Below are positions 7,270 to 14,659 of a stretch of DNA of 15,240 nt, piece after piece. Position 1 is the first letter of the stretch, and each line of letters begins with the position of its first letter. The translations under genes and the position numbers were made by a program. Under the pieces are notes generated by a model. That model ran no database searches. It was given only the letters and a program-made list of their open reading frames with translations, and had not been told where the DNA came from. Source of the stretch: Willaertia magna (Eukaryota > Heterolobosea > Eutetramitea > Acrasida > Naegleriidae); contig CADWAF010004222.1 in the NCBI GenBank assembly GCA_902984215.1, positions 1 through 15,240 on the forward strand, given 5' to 3'.

Positions 7270-7716
7270 ATGACAGAAAAACATAAAAAACAAATAAAAA
7301 AAAAAATAAAAAATCTAAAACAAACAAAGAAAAGCAAACAAAGTAATAATAAACAACTTGATAAAAAAGATTCATCAATCAATACAAAACTTTGTGGACA
7401 ATTAACAAATTATGGAATATCTTACAAAAACAAAGTTGAACATTGTGGTATTTATGATAGAAATTATCTAATTTGTGGTGCAAAAACTAATAAAAGTATA
7501 CCATATTTACAAACAAAAGATAAATATAGTAATTATACTACATTTACAGAAAGAATTGATTATATTAAATTAAATTTATATGAAGAAGATAAAATAAATT
7601 TGAATTTTATTAAACTTTTAAAATTTAATTATGAAGATATTAAAAATAAGAAAATTAAGTTTTCTGAAATTAATGATTTAAATATAAAAGCTGTTTATAT
7701 TAGTTATTCTTACTAA
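7270..7716 (+). CDS. 5' part of the frameshifted adenain/Ulp1-like protease gene
   Basis: An ATG-initiated frame of 148 codons ending in TAA at 7714-7716. Residues 1-35 are almost entirely Lys/Gln/Asn, a basic nuclear-localisation-like head. The body has a Cys-rich patch (LCGQL, HCGIYDR, ICGAK) and a helical part (INLNFIKLLKFNYEDIKNKK). I do not recognise this domain. It very probably belongs to the same protein as the downstream frame. The frame at 7688-9058 is open before this one ends, needs a shift of one base, has no ATG of its own near its beginning, and continues with the same composition (TNWVVEEFVLRNKR) at once after ISYSY. A GT-AG intron cannot account for the change. Either a frameshift mutation or, less likely, a +1 recoding site at TAC-TAA explains it. 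Confidence 0.6.
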   Translation: MTEKHKKQIKKKIKNLKQTKKSKQSNNKQLDKKDSSINTKLCGQLTNYGISYKNKVEHCGIYDRNYLICGAKTNKSIPYLQTKDKYSNYTTFTERIDYIKLNLYEEDKINLNFIKLLKFNYEDIKNKKIKFSEINDLNIKAVYISYSY

Positions 7717-7738
7717 TTGGGTAGTTGAAGAATTTGTT

Positions 7739-9058
7739 TTGCGGAATAAGAGGTTATTATTAAGTAAAAATATAAAACTTTTATTTTGTAACTTTATATC
7801 TAATCTATATAATGATAGTATAGGTTTAGCAATTAGAAAGTTTGATTCTGGTTTCAATAAATCTTATCAGGAGTTAAAATGTTTAATAATAATCGTATTT
7901 ATTGGTAATTATTTAGAAAATTATAATCCTAATGCAATAGGTCATTTCATGTGTGTATTAATTAACAAAACTGATATGTACTTATTTGATTCGTTAAATT
8001 ATACTAAAGAGCATACATCTTTTAAAGAATTAACATTAAAATATAACAAGAATTTCCATATAATAAGTAATATTCAACAAAAAGATGGATTATTTTGTTC
8101 TTTTTATACAATTGTTAGTTTTATACAATTTTATAGATGTATTGTAAATGATTTAAATATTTTGGAAGAATTTTCAAAGTTAAATGATAATGAAGTATGG
8201 GATTATATTCAAAAAGAAAAATCTATGTTTTTAAAATCTATTGAATCATCAAATGAAGAAGATGGAGCACTTATTAATAAGGTACTTTTAGATCTATTAG
8301 AAAAAGAAAATAATTGTGGAATTTTTTATGAAAATTTTAATGATAACAATAGTGAAAATATAAGTAAAGAAAAAAATAATATCAACCAAATCTCTAAGCC
8401 ACTTTTTCCAATAATGTTTTGTGGAGCTCCATTTGTTGATGTATCTAAATATTATAGTCCAAATTATCTATTTTATTCTAAAAAGAAACAAAATAAGTTA
8501 ACAATTATGCCTAAACCATTGGGAAATGGATTTAGTTTTGATTTTGATATAGAAGATTTGAAAAGAGAGTCTGAAATGGTGGTAGAAAAACTAAAACAAA
8601 TAAGGAAAGATAGATCAGCAAAGATAAATAAGGAAGTAGAATTAGAAAATGAAAAAAAGAAAAAAAAGGAAAATAAAAAGAAGAAATTTGGAAATATTAC
8701 AATAAAGGAAAGAAATGAAAGAGATGTCAAAAAGATAAAACTAACAAAACTAAATACTACAGAGTTGAAGAAAAACGAGATAATTGAAGAATTTAATATG
8801 GAAACAGTTTGTATAATGAATTATTCTAGTCTTCAATATCATTGTAAGAGATTAGGCTTGAAAGCAATTGGAAAAAAGGAAATTCTTAAACAAAGATTGA
8901 TTGACCATATTTATGGTGATAAAATTAAAGAAAATTCACCACTTGAGAGTGCTGTACCACAGGAAAATATGGAAATAGAAAATATTGACAATACATCTGA
9001 TACTCTTAGTTACTCTTCAATTAGTCAACTATTGTCACAGCTTCCTTATTTTAATTAA
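7739..9058 (+). CDS. Adenain/Ulp1-like (C48/C5-type) cysteine protease with SAP-like tail; 3' part of a frameshifted gene
   Basis: An open frame from 7688; 7739 is a TTG, not a credible eukaryotic start, so this is the downstream part of the gene beginning at 7270. Numbering from 7739, the papain-like catalytic set is visible: His69 in AIGHFMCVLI, Asp84 in YLFDSLNY, Gln113/114 in NIQQKDG, and Cys120 in GLFCSFYTI, with a Gln-to-Cys distance of 6-7 as in Ulp1/adenain enzymes. Such proteases cleave SUMO/ubiquitin-like tails or, in DNA viruses and Mavericks, capsid precursors. A Lys/Glu-rich linker (about 275-345) follows. Then comes a SAP-like motif (about 354-392: YSSLQYHCKRLGLKAIGKKE, then LKQRLIDH), a DNA-binding helix-turn-helix known in chromatin proteins. 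The C-terminus is disordered and Ser-rich. All catalytic residues are intact despite the upstream frameshift. Confidence 0.62.
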   Translation: MRNKRLLLSKNIKLLFCNFISNLYNDSIGLAIRKFDSGFNKSYQELKCLIIIVFIGNYLENYNPNAIGHFMCVLINKTDMYLFDSLNYTKEHTSFKELTLKYNKNFHIISNIQQKDGLFCSFYTIVSFIQFYRCIVNDLNILEEFSKLNDNEVWDYIQKEKSMFLKSIESSNEEDGALINKVLLDLLEKENNCGIFYENFNDNNSENISKEKNNINQISKPLFPIMFCGAPFVDVSKYYSPNYLFYSKKKQNKLTIMPKPLGNGFSFDFDIEDLKRESEMVVEKLKQIRKDRSAKINKEVELENEKKKKKENKKKKFGNITIKERNERDVKKIKLTKLNTTELKKNEIIEEFNMETVCIMNYSSLQYHCKRLGLKAIGKKEILKQRLIDHIYGDKIKENSPLESAVPQENMEIENIDNTSDTLSYSSISQLLSQLPYFN

Positions 9059-9063
9059 AATAA
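9046..9063. repeat. Perfect 18-bp palindrome across the protease stop codon
   Basis: TTATTTTAATTAAAATAA reads the same on both strands and includes the TAA stop at 9056-9058. It supplies AATAAA-like words in both directions, so it may help 3'-end formation. Chance is possible in such AT-rich sequence. Confidence 0.35.
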
Positions 9064-9093
9064 AAAAATTTTTACAATCTATTTTTAAATTAG

Positions 9094-9297
9094 GTGTTTC
9101 ATTGTCCAGGAGGGTTTTACTTTTTATTTTTAGACAAGGTGGAGCATGTTGTCTCAAGAGAGTTTATCTTTTTGAGGCGAGCTGTAGCTCCCACTAAGCC
9201 CCATCCAAATTCACCAAGTAGTCCAGTTATGTCAAGATTAACTCATCCATTGAGTGGAATTGTTGACCAAACAATGGATGATATTACTGGAAGATAA
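9094..9297 (+). pseudogene. Orphan 3'-terminal exon of an unidentified gene
   Basis: This stretch is far richer in GC than its surroundings and reads as protein in one frame to a TAA at 9295-9297: ...KVEHVVSREFIFLRRAV, then a Pro/Ser-rich tail (PTKPHPNSPSSPVMSRL) ending TMDDITGR. There is no start codon. An in-frame TAG sits just upstream, and the sequence before it (TTTTTAAATTAG) looks like a 3' splice site. A second acceptor (ACTTTTTATTTTTAG) would start the exon at 9136. No matching 5' exon is visible in the 3.3 kb upstream, which holds the complete HHE gene and the AT-rich block. I infer either a terminal exon cut off by insertion or deletion, or one whose upstream exons I cannot see. The protein family is unknown to me. 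Confidence 0.5.
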
Positions 9298-9355
9298 AAT
9301 ACTATTGTTGTAAATAAAAACTTTAATTGTTGCAAAAATTTGTTTTTTTGTAAAA

Positions 9356-10960
9356 TTATAAAAGATAAATATAGTAGGTTCCTTCGTCAACTTTAACTTT
9401 TTGTGTAAAAGATTGATTAGTCAATCCATCATAATAAAGAAAAGAAAATACATTACTACTATCTTGTTGTTTAGAACAAGTTAAAACACTTTTAACAACT
9501 TGTTCTTTTCCCACATTACTATTAATTGTAATCTGACAAGCATTTACATTGCCAAATGCACTTAAATAATCAAATGGTTTCATATTGGATTTACTCCAAT
9601 TTAATAAATTAAAGTCATTAATTGCAATTAAATTCTCTGCTGAATTTAATCTTTCATAGCCTAATGAAAAGGAACGAATTATTGTTCCATTACCATATTT
9701 AACGTTTGGATTTGGTTGAATGTATAACAAGGTTGACCTTGGAATAGGAGAAATACTAATAGTAGTTCCATCAATAACGTTAACTCCAATAATGGTTCTA
9801 TCGTTACAATCTTTTGTAACTTTTACAATGATATACATTATATTCTTTTGTGTATCAAAATAGAAATATGTGTAATCTACACTATTAAAATTAGAGGGAA
9901 TTGTTATTGGAATATATTCAAATGCTTTCTTTACAATATCAAATGTAATAATTACAGATTTCGATTGTGACAAATTATCAGTATTTTCAAAAAATAACGT
10001 GTAAATTGTTTTTCCATCAAATCCCATACCTAAATTATAATAGTTAGATTGAAAAGGAAATTGAGATCGTGATTGATTAATTGCAACTCCTGAAGTATTA
10101 TAATGTTTATAATTAATCTGTGTAATAACAAATCCTCCCTGTTCGTTGTGTATGGTATAAATTATTTGTTGTTCTTTGTTGTGAAATGTTTTTAAATTAC
10201 TCCAACGTAAATTTTCCAATTGTGTTTTAAAAGTACTTATTCCATTATTAAAAACTTGAAAATAAATCTTTCCTTGTAAATCAACTATAAGTGTCACTTC
10301 ATTGTTTTTTAATTTGTTGTTAATGTTATTAATTTTTCTATTATTCTTTTTCTTATTGACACAAAATGTTCCAATTGACTGTCTCTCTCTTTTAATATTT
10401 CTAATTGTATCTTCAGTAATCACTTTAAGTGTAGCTATAATCTTACTTGCTCCTTTATTTTCTTCTTGAATTGAAAATAAAGTTCTGGCATAATCTACTT
10501 CAAACACAATATCTTTAATATTCATTCCTTTTGCATCAATTAAAGAAGGATTATTAATTACTAATTTATTACATCCCCAAAATAAACATTGTTTAGTAAT
10601 ACTCATTCCAGTACCGAAACGACTATTTGCAAAACTAACTTGGTAATGTATGGTTCCATTTTCATAACCTGTTGTAAAATAATCAACGAAATAGTTAAAA
10701 TCATCACTATCTAATAAATTTCTTGCAGAATAACTCTTTGTGACATCAGTTCCATTTCCTAGATCTATATCAAATAAAGTATAATAATAGTGCATAAAAA
10801 CTTTATCTATATCTTGGACAACAGTTAATTTAAATTTACCAGTGAAGTTCATATCAACCATTTCTCCCAAAGATTGAAAGTCATATGAAAATTCAAAAGA
10901 GAGTATGTGTGATGTGAGAAAAAGTGTAAAAATTGAAAGCAGCAGAATTAATTTACACAT
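9356..10960 (-). CDS. Secreted glycoprotein of unknown function
   Basis: A protein of 534 residues from the Met at 10960. The frame is open further upstream to a Met at 11047, but the start at 10960 gives a textbook signal peptide (MCKLILLLSIFTLFLTSHIL). No other membrane helix and no GPI signal is evident, so the protein should be secreted or lumenal. It has many N-glycosylation sequons (N38FT, N69GT, N101GT and others) and a CLFWGC cysteine pair. A Lys/Asn-rich linker (about 205-225) separates two halves. The C-terminal half alternates short beta-strand-like segments with aromatic and glycine turns (GMGFDGKTIYTLFFE, YFYFDTQKNIMYIIV), which suggests a beta-rich fold, possibly propeller-like. 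I recognise no family. The gene is divergent from the synapsin-like gene, with 99 bp between starts, and convergent with the orphan exon, 58 bp away. Confidence 0.75.
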   Translation of the reverse strand: MCKLILLLSIFTLFLTSHILSFEFSYDFQSLGEMVDMNFTGKFKLTVVQDIDKVFMHYYYTLFDIDLGNGTDVTKSYSARNLLDSDDFNYFVDYFTTGYENGTIHYQVSFANSRFGTGMSITKQCLFWGCNKLVINNPSLIDAKGMNIKDIVFEVDYARTLFSIQEENKGASKIIATLKVITEDTIRNIKRERQSIGTFCVNKKKNNRKINNINNKLKNNEVTLIVDLQGKIYFQVFNNGISTFKTQLENLRWSNLKTFHNKEQQIIYTIHNEQGGFVITQINYKHYNTSGVAINQSRSQFPFQSNYYNLGMGFDGKTIYTLFFENTDNLSQSKSVIITFDIVKKAFEYIPITIPSNFNSVDYTYFYFDTQKNIMYIIVKVTKDCNDRTIIGVNVIDGTTISISPIPRSTLLYIQPNPNVKYGNGTIIRSFSLGYERLNSAENLIAINDFNLLNWSKSNMKPFDYLSAFGNVNACQITINSNVGKEQVVKSVLTCSKQQDSSNVFSFLYYDGLTNQSFTQKVKVDEGTYYIYLL

Positions 10961-11059
10961 TTTTGTCGACAGACAAGATTGTGCAAAACTCCCCGGAACA
11001 TATGATGCTGCATGTTTTTGTCTCTCAAAATTGCAAGAGGCTAGCACTTAAAAAAAAAT

Positions 11060-11978
11060 ATGATCACTGACAACCAAAACAACATTTCCGATAAAACCAC
11101 AACTACTGGCACAGATCTCAATAAAAGTGAAAATAAACCAAAATATAACATTTTAATTATCGATGCAGAAAATAACAATTGGGATAAAATCTTTGAATCA
11201 TTAAATAATAATAACATTGAAATTGAACAAACAACCTGGGATAATATCGCAAGTGTTATTTCTTATAATGAATCTTCTAAAAAACAATCAAATTCATTTC
11301 CAGTAAATCATAAGAATGCAACAAAGAAATGTGAAATTACATTAAAACCATATAAAAGTAATTGTGAATTTAATAAAAAGAGAAATACACAAAGACAATG
11401 TTATCCAAATTTAGTAATTGTTAGAAAATTAGTTCAAGGATTAAAAATTAATGAACAAGATTATACAAATCATTTATTAGGAATGATGCATTGTCAATTA
11501 CCCGCAATTATAATTTTATAGATTTGGTAAAGTACTTTACGAAAATAATATTAATACCATTCGTGATTTTACGGGTTGTATCACAAGATATGGTGATTTT
11601 ATTACATGTGAACCTTTTATACAAAATAGAAAATGTGATTTACGTTTACAAAAAATTGGTAAACATTTAAGATTATATGAAAGAATAAATTCAAATTGGA
11701 AAGGTAACGTTGGTAATTCAGTTATTAAAGAAATTGAAAATATTCCAAAACGTTATAAAAAGTGGATTAAATATGTTGATAAAGCATTTAAAGAACAATT
11801 TGGTGTAGAAATGGATATTTATACAATTGATGCAATTCAAGTATTAAAAGAAGAAAATATTATTGAAGAATATATTTTAGAAATTAATGATAGTGCAAGT
11901 GGTTTTTATAATGATAATAAGGAAGAAGATATGAAACACGTAGCTGAATTAGCAATTAATAAATTATCACAATTATAA
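11060..11978 (+). pseudogene. Synapsin-family (ATP-grasp) gene with internal deletion and frame change
   Basis: The 5' frame (11060-11521, 153 codons, TAG stop) holds a synapsin-type N-terminal domain. YNILIIDAENNNWDKIF resembles the strand/D-x-x-x-x-W-x-K-x-F of domain B, and PNLVIVRKLVQGL...LLGMMHCQLPAI resembles the conserved segment ending in (G)(I/L)PS-V-N. One frame over, from 11514 to a TAA at 11976-11978, lies the ATP-grasp end: FGKV; GDFITCEPFI; CDLRLQKIG; NWKGNVGNS; YTIDAIQVL; and ILEINDSASGF followed by an EED motif. These line up in order with animal synapsin C domains. Between the two parts about 70 residues expected in the family (the adenine-binding segment between LPA-I and the Gly-rich loop) are absent, with no room for them. 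The second frame has no usable start. I read it as a deletion plus frame change; an assembly gap is the alternative. Confidence 0.72.
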
Positions 11979-12533
11979 GATCTAATTATCATCGTATGTA
12001 CAATTCATATTACGTCCTTTTCAAATAACATTTATATTTGATAATTAACCATATACATTAATAACCTTATTTATTATTTTACCTTAATAGTGACGACATC
12101 CAAACAAGAATAGCATTTGAAACTGTAAGAAATATCTATTCACTTTTAATTTACTTTACTCTTAACAAAATAGTTCTTTTAAGGTTTGGTAAAGGTAACA
12201 GTTTGTTCCAATAATACTGGCTTAAAGGAGTTCTTCCTTATGCTTAACAGGAGCTTAACAGTAGCTTTCATTATCTTTATAATTGTAGTAAAATATTTTC
12301 TTTATGAAAAGACAAAGCACCACCAACAATTTAAATATTTCAAAAAAAACAACACAAATTGTAAGTATTTTCATAGTTGATTGTTTGTGAATTTATTCAC
12401 ATTATAATAATTGATTAAATAACATGAAGGCACCAAAAGATTCTATTTTTTAATTTTCTATTCTTTAAATAGATTACAAGATAAAGTGAAAATCACAAAC
12501 ACTGTTGAATTCGAGAGAAAAAAAAGAATCAAA
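11979..12533. other. Leader/promoter region of the Asn-rich gene; no independent gene supported
   Basis: No conserved coding region. A 46-codon ATG frame at 12240-12380 includes a hydrophobic run (SLTVAFIIFIIVVKYFLY) but has no other support. It shares sequence with a probable 5' UTR exon and is crossed by the candidate splice donor at 12361. An ATG at 12304 would open a 22-codon upstream ORF if the 12361-12472 intron is removed. That frame ends before the main start at 12534. Confidence 0.45.
12361..12472 (+). other. Candidate 5' UTR intron of the Asn-rich gene
   Basis: A perfect donor GTAAGT at 12361 and an acceptor TTCTTTAAATAG ending at 12472 bound 112 bases of AT-rich sequence. Joining the flanks does not extend the main reading frame to an upstream ATG, so the intron would lie in the leader. 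Evidence is splice-site quality only. Confidence 0.45.
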
Positions 12534-14018
12534 ATGCAAGAACAATCTAGTACTAATACTAATATTTCTGAGTGTACTACTCCACCAAGTGCAGGCAATG
12601 GTTTTACTTTTGTAGATATGACAAAAGATGTCGCTTTTAAGATTAAATATGAAGGACATAAATGTCTTAAAGTCAACAAGCAGTTTAGAAATAATACTAA
12701 ATTTCAAAATAATTTCTTTATTTTTAAGAGTGGTCAAGGTGAAGATAGTATTTCAGGTTATGAAGATTCTAGTGATTTTGATTTGAATAGTAGGATGAGC
12801 ACTTTGAATTGTGACAGCAATCATTCACATACTGTCACAACCAACAACCACAATAATAATACTAACAATGGTAACTGTTACTTTCATTTCCAAACTGATA
12901 AAACTATTCTAAAGCAAGATAAGGAATCATCTAGAAAGAAGAGAGGTCCTTCTAATAAGAAGTCAACTAACAATAATAATACAACTAACAACAAACGAAA
13001 GAGAAAGAAGGACGCATCAATTGTAGTTGAAGAGGAAAATACAACCAACGAAAGCAATAAGAAACAAACCAGAAAGAAGAAGAAGGCATCTGCAAAACAA
13101 AATAATAATAATAACAGTTACAACAGTTACGATAGTATGAATCATAACGAAACACAAATCGAGTCAACTGTCACACAATCAACCAGTGATGATTTGCAAA
13201 ACTCAGTTGACAGTACTGAAGCTTTACCAAATAACAATAACTCAATGGATTTAACCCAATTACTCTTACTTTTCCAAGCTTATCAAAAGAATGGTTTACC
13301 AACAGACCCTGCCTCTTCAACAGAGTTGTTACCTGTTATGAATGAGTCTTTAGAAAATTCACAGCAATCTTTTTCTAAGGGAGGTAGTTTTATGAATTTA
13401 TTAGGTAATTTAGATAATTCACAACAAGAAACAATGTATTCATCCTTTTCTGGAAATGATAGTTGTTATGAATCATCGTTATCTTGTGCCTCAACTACTA
13501 ATAGTTATCATACTGTCAGTAATCAACCACATGAACATCACATGATAAATAATTTATCAAGTAGTTATGGTCACTTTTCAGATCAATTAAATTTCTTAGC
13601 TACAGAACAACATAAACATTCTTATCATCCCTCAAATGCCACCATTGTCAATAATGACAACTCTAACAATGAAATAATTATTGAAGAAAACACTAACAAT
13701 ACTAATAATATTATACCTCAAGAAGAAAGTGTTACCAGTAACCAAAATTCTAGTTATATTAATGATAATCAAGAAGAAACGGTAATTGACCCTCAAACAT
13801 TTGATGATTTAAGCTATTGGGTTGGTGAATTTGATTTAAATCATGATGAACAAACAAATGACATTCCTGAAGATTTAAATGATACTAATACTCAACAACA
13901 TTTGATTAGTGACACCAATCATTCCAATTTAAATAACAGTAAAGATGAAATATTTACAGAACCATTCATAGGCTTCTTGAAAACTAAACCAGCTTGTGAC
14001 TTTAAAATTATAAACTAA
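12534..14018 (+). CDS. Asn/Ser-rich, basic, probably nuclear protein (hypothetical)
   Basis: A protein of 494 residues from the first ATG at 12534; the frame is open further upstream but without a Met. Residues about 22-66 (GFTFVDMTKDVAFKIKYEGH, then CLKVNKQF...NFFIFK) are the only part that looks folded, a short beta-rich module I cannot name. Residues about 134-188 hold three basic clusters (RKKRGPSNKK, NKRKRKKD, RKKKKASAK) that look like nuclear-localisation or DNA-contacting segments. The rest is Asn/Ser/Gln/Thr-rich, with acidic residues increasing to the C-terminus, as in many transcription regulators of AT-rich protists. No zinc finger, Myb, bZIP or HMG signature is visible. A role in transcription is an inference from composition. 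The gene is convergent with the mitochondrial protein gene, 109 bp between stops. Confidence 0.75.
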   Translation: MQEQSSTNTNISECTTPPSAGNGFTFVDMTKDVAFKIKYEGHKCLKVNKQFRNNTKFQNNFFIFKSGQGEDSISGYEDSSDFDLNSRMSTLNCDSNHSHTVTTNNHNNNTNNGNCYFHFQTDKTILKQDKESSRKKRGPSNKKSTNNNNTTNNKRKRKKDASIVVEEENTTNESNKKQTRKKKKASAKQNNNNNSYNSYDSMNHNETQIESTVTQSTSDDLQNSVDSTEALPNNNNSMDLTQLLLLFQAYQKNGLPTDPASSTELLPVMNESLENSQQSFSKGGSFMNLLGNLDNSQQETMYSSFSGNDSCYESSLSCASTTNSYHTVSNQPHEHHMINNLSSSYGHFSDQLNFLATEQHKHSYHPSNATIVNNDNSNNEIIIEENTNNTNNIIPQEESVTSNQNSSYINDNQEETVIDPQTFDDLSYWVGEFDLNHDEQTNDIPEDLNDTNTQQHLISDTNHSNLNNSKDEIFTEPFIGFLKTKPACDFKIIN

Positions 14019-14127
14019 TAAAAAGTTTATTGCTTTTTGTGTTTTTTATAGAAATTGTTTTTTAACTTTATGCAATTTTTAGTCCTTGGTGTTAACACAT
14101 CTTTTAAAGAAAGTAAAAAGAATTTAT

Positions 14128-14541
14128 TTAAAGTGATGTTGGTGCCTTTTGTCTAATATATTCATCTAATTGGTTATCTCCACTTTCTGAGGAACTACCG
14201 AATTCTTCTTCATTCATTTCTTCTTGGTCAATTAAATTATCATTATCTCGTTTAAGATCTGCTCTCTTTTGTTGGGCAACACGTCTATCTTCCTCTATCA
14301 CAGTTGAATATACAGAATCATCTTTCATTTCTCCTTGATTGCCAACTCTATTATTTAACTTTCTTTCCAAATCATCAGCATCAACTGGATTAGGAGGTTC
14401 AAAATCCCATATTCCATCTTCTTGACTTGAAGTGTTTTTATCTTCAGCATAAAATCGTAGTTGACTAGATGAAAACCCTTGCCTCTTGCACAGTTGACCA
14501 AGTGGAGTTGCTAATTTACTAATTTTTCTACCGCTTAACAT
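14128..14541 (-). CDS. Small mitochondrial-targeted protein (hypothetical)
   Basis: A protein of 137 residues, starting at the first ATG. Residues 1-31 (many Arg/Lys/Ser, no acids, ending in QLRFY before AED) form a clear mitochondrial presequence with an Arg-x-Tyr cleavage motif. The mature part of about 106 residues is strongly charged and acidic: a DGIWDFEPPNP motif, a predicted helical segment (EEDRRVAQQKRADLKRDND), and a Glu/Ser-rich tail ending YIRQKAPTSL. It has no membrane helix and no Cys apart from the one in the presequence, so it should be a soluble matrix or peripheral inner-membrane protein. I do not recognise the family; a small assembly factor or accessory subunit of a respiratory or ribosomal complex is conceivable but not shown. 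Confidence 0.72.
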   Translation of the reverse strand: MLSGRKISKLATPLGQLCKRQGFSSSQLRFYAEDKNTSSQEDGIWDFEPPNPVDADDLERKLNNRVGNQGEMKDDSVYSTVIEEDRRVAQQKRADLKRDNDNLIDQEEMNEEEFGSSSESGDNQLDEYIRQKAPTSL

Positions 14542-14659
14542 TTTTTTAAAGTAAAATATAAAATACTTATTTGAAAATTTTCAGTAATTTTATAAAATTG
14601 CCTAATCTAAATATATTTAATTATTTTTAACAATTATTAGTGACTACAATATATTTTCT

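Larger units (their letters stand above)
6178..9058. mobile_element. Putative decaying viral or Maverick/Polinton-like insertion
   Basis: The block holds two divergent genes with very low GC and Asn/Lys/Ile-rich proteins: a broken zinc-finger gene and an adenain/Ulp1-like protease gene. Proteases of this fold are hallmark genes of adenoviruses, virophages, Mavericks and many giant DNA viruses. Both genes carry disabling mutations. I see no terminal inverted repeats, target-site duplication, integrase, polymerase or capsid gene, so the limits given are simply the outer ends of the two genes. A cellular Ulp1-like origin is possible. Confidence 0.4.

Noticed and set aside
7711..7741. A tiny intron joining the two protease frames
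   Set aside because: No GT-AG pair at a plausible intron length restores one frame without removing protein-like sequence.
6178..9058. Terminal inverted repeats or target-site duplications delimiting the block
   Set aside because: Only short AT-rich similarities were seen at the ends, no better than expected in this composition.
10961..11047. Longer N-terminus for the secreted protein starting at 11047
   Set aside because: The extra 29 residues would bury a strong signal peptide; the Met at 10960 places it at the N-terminus.
12186..12380. 64-codon frame starting with TTG at 12186
   Set aside because: No eukaryotic start at its beginning; the ATG-initiated part (from 12240) lies in the probable leader of the next gene and is crossed by a good splice donor.
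12486..12533. N-terminal extension of the Asn-rich protein starting with GTG
   Set aside because: GTG is not a normal eukaryotic start; the first ATG in frame is 12534.
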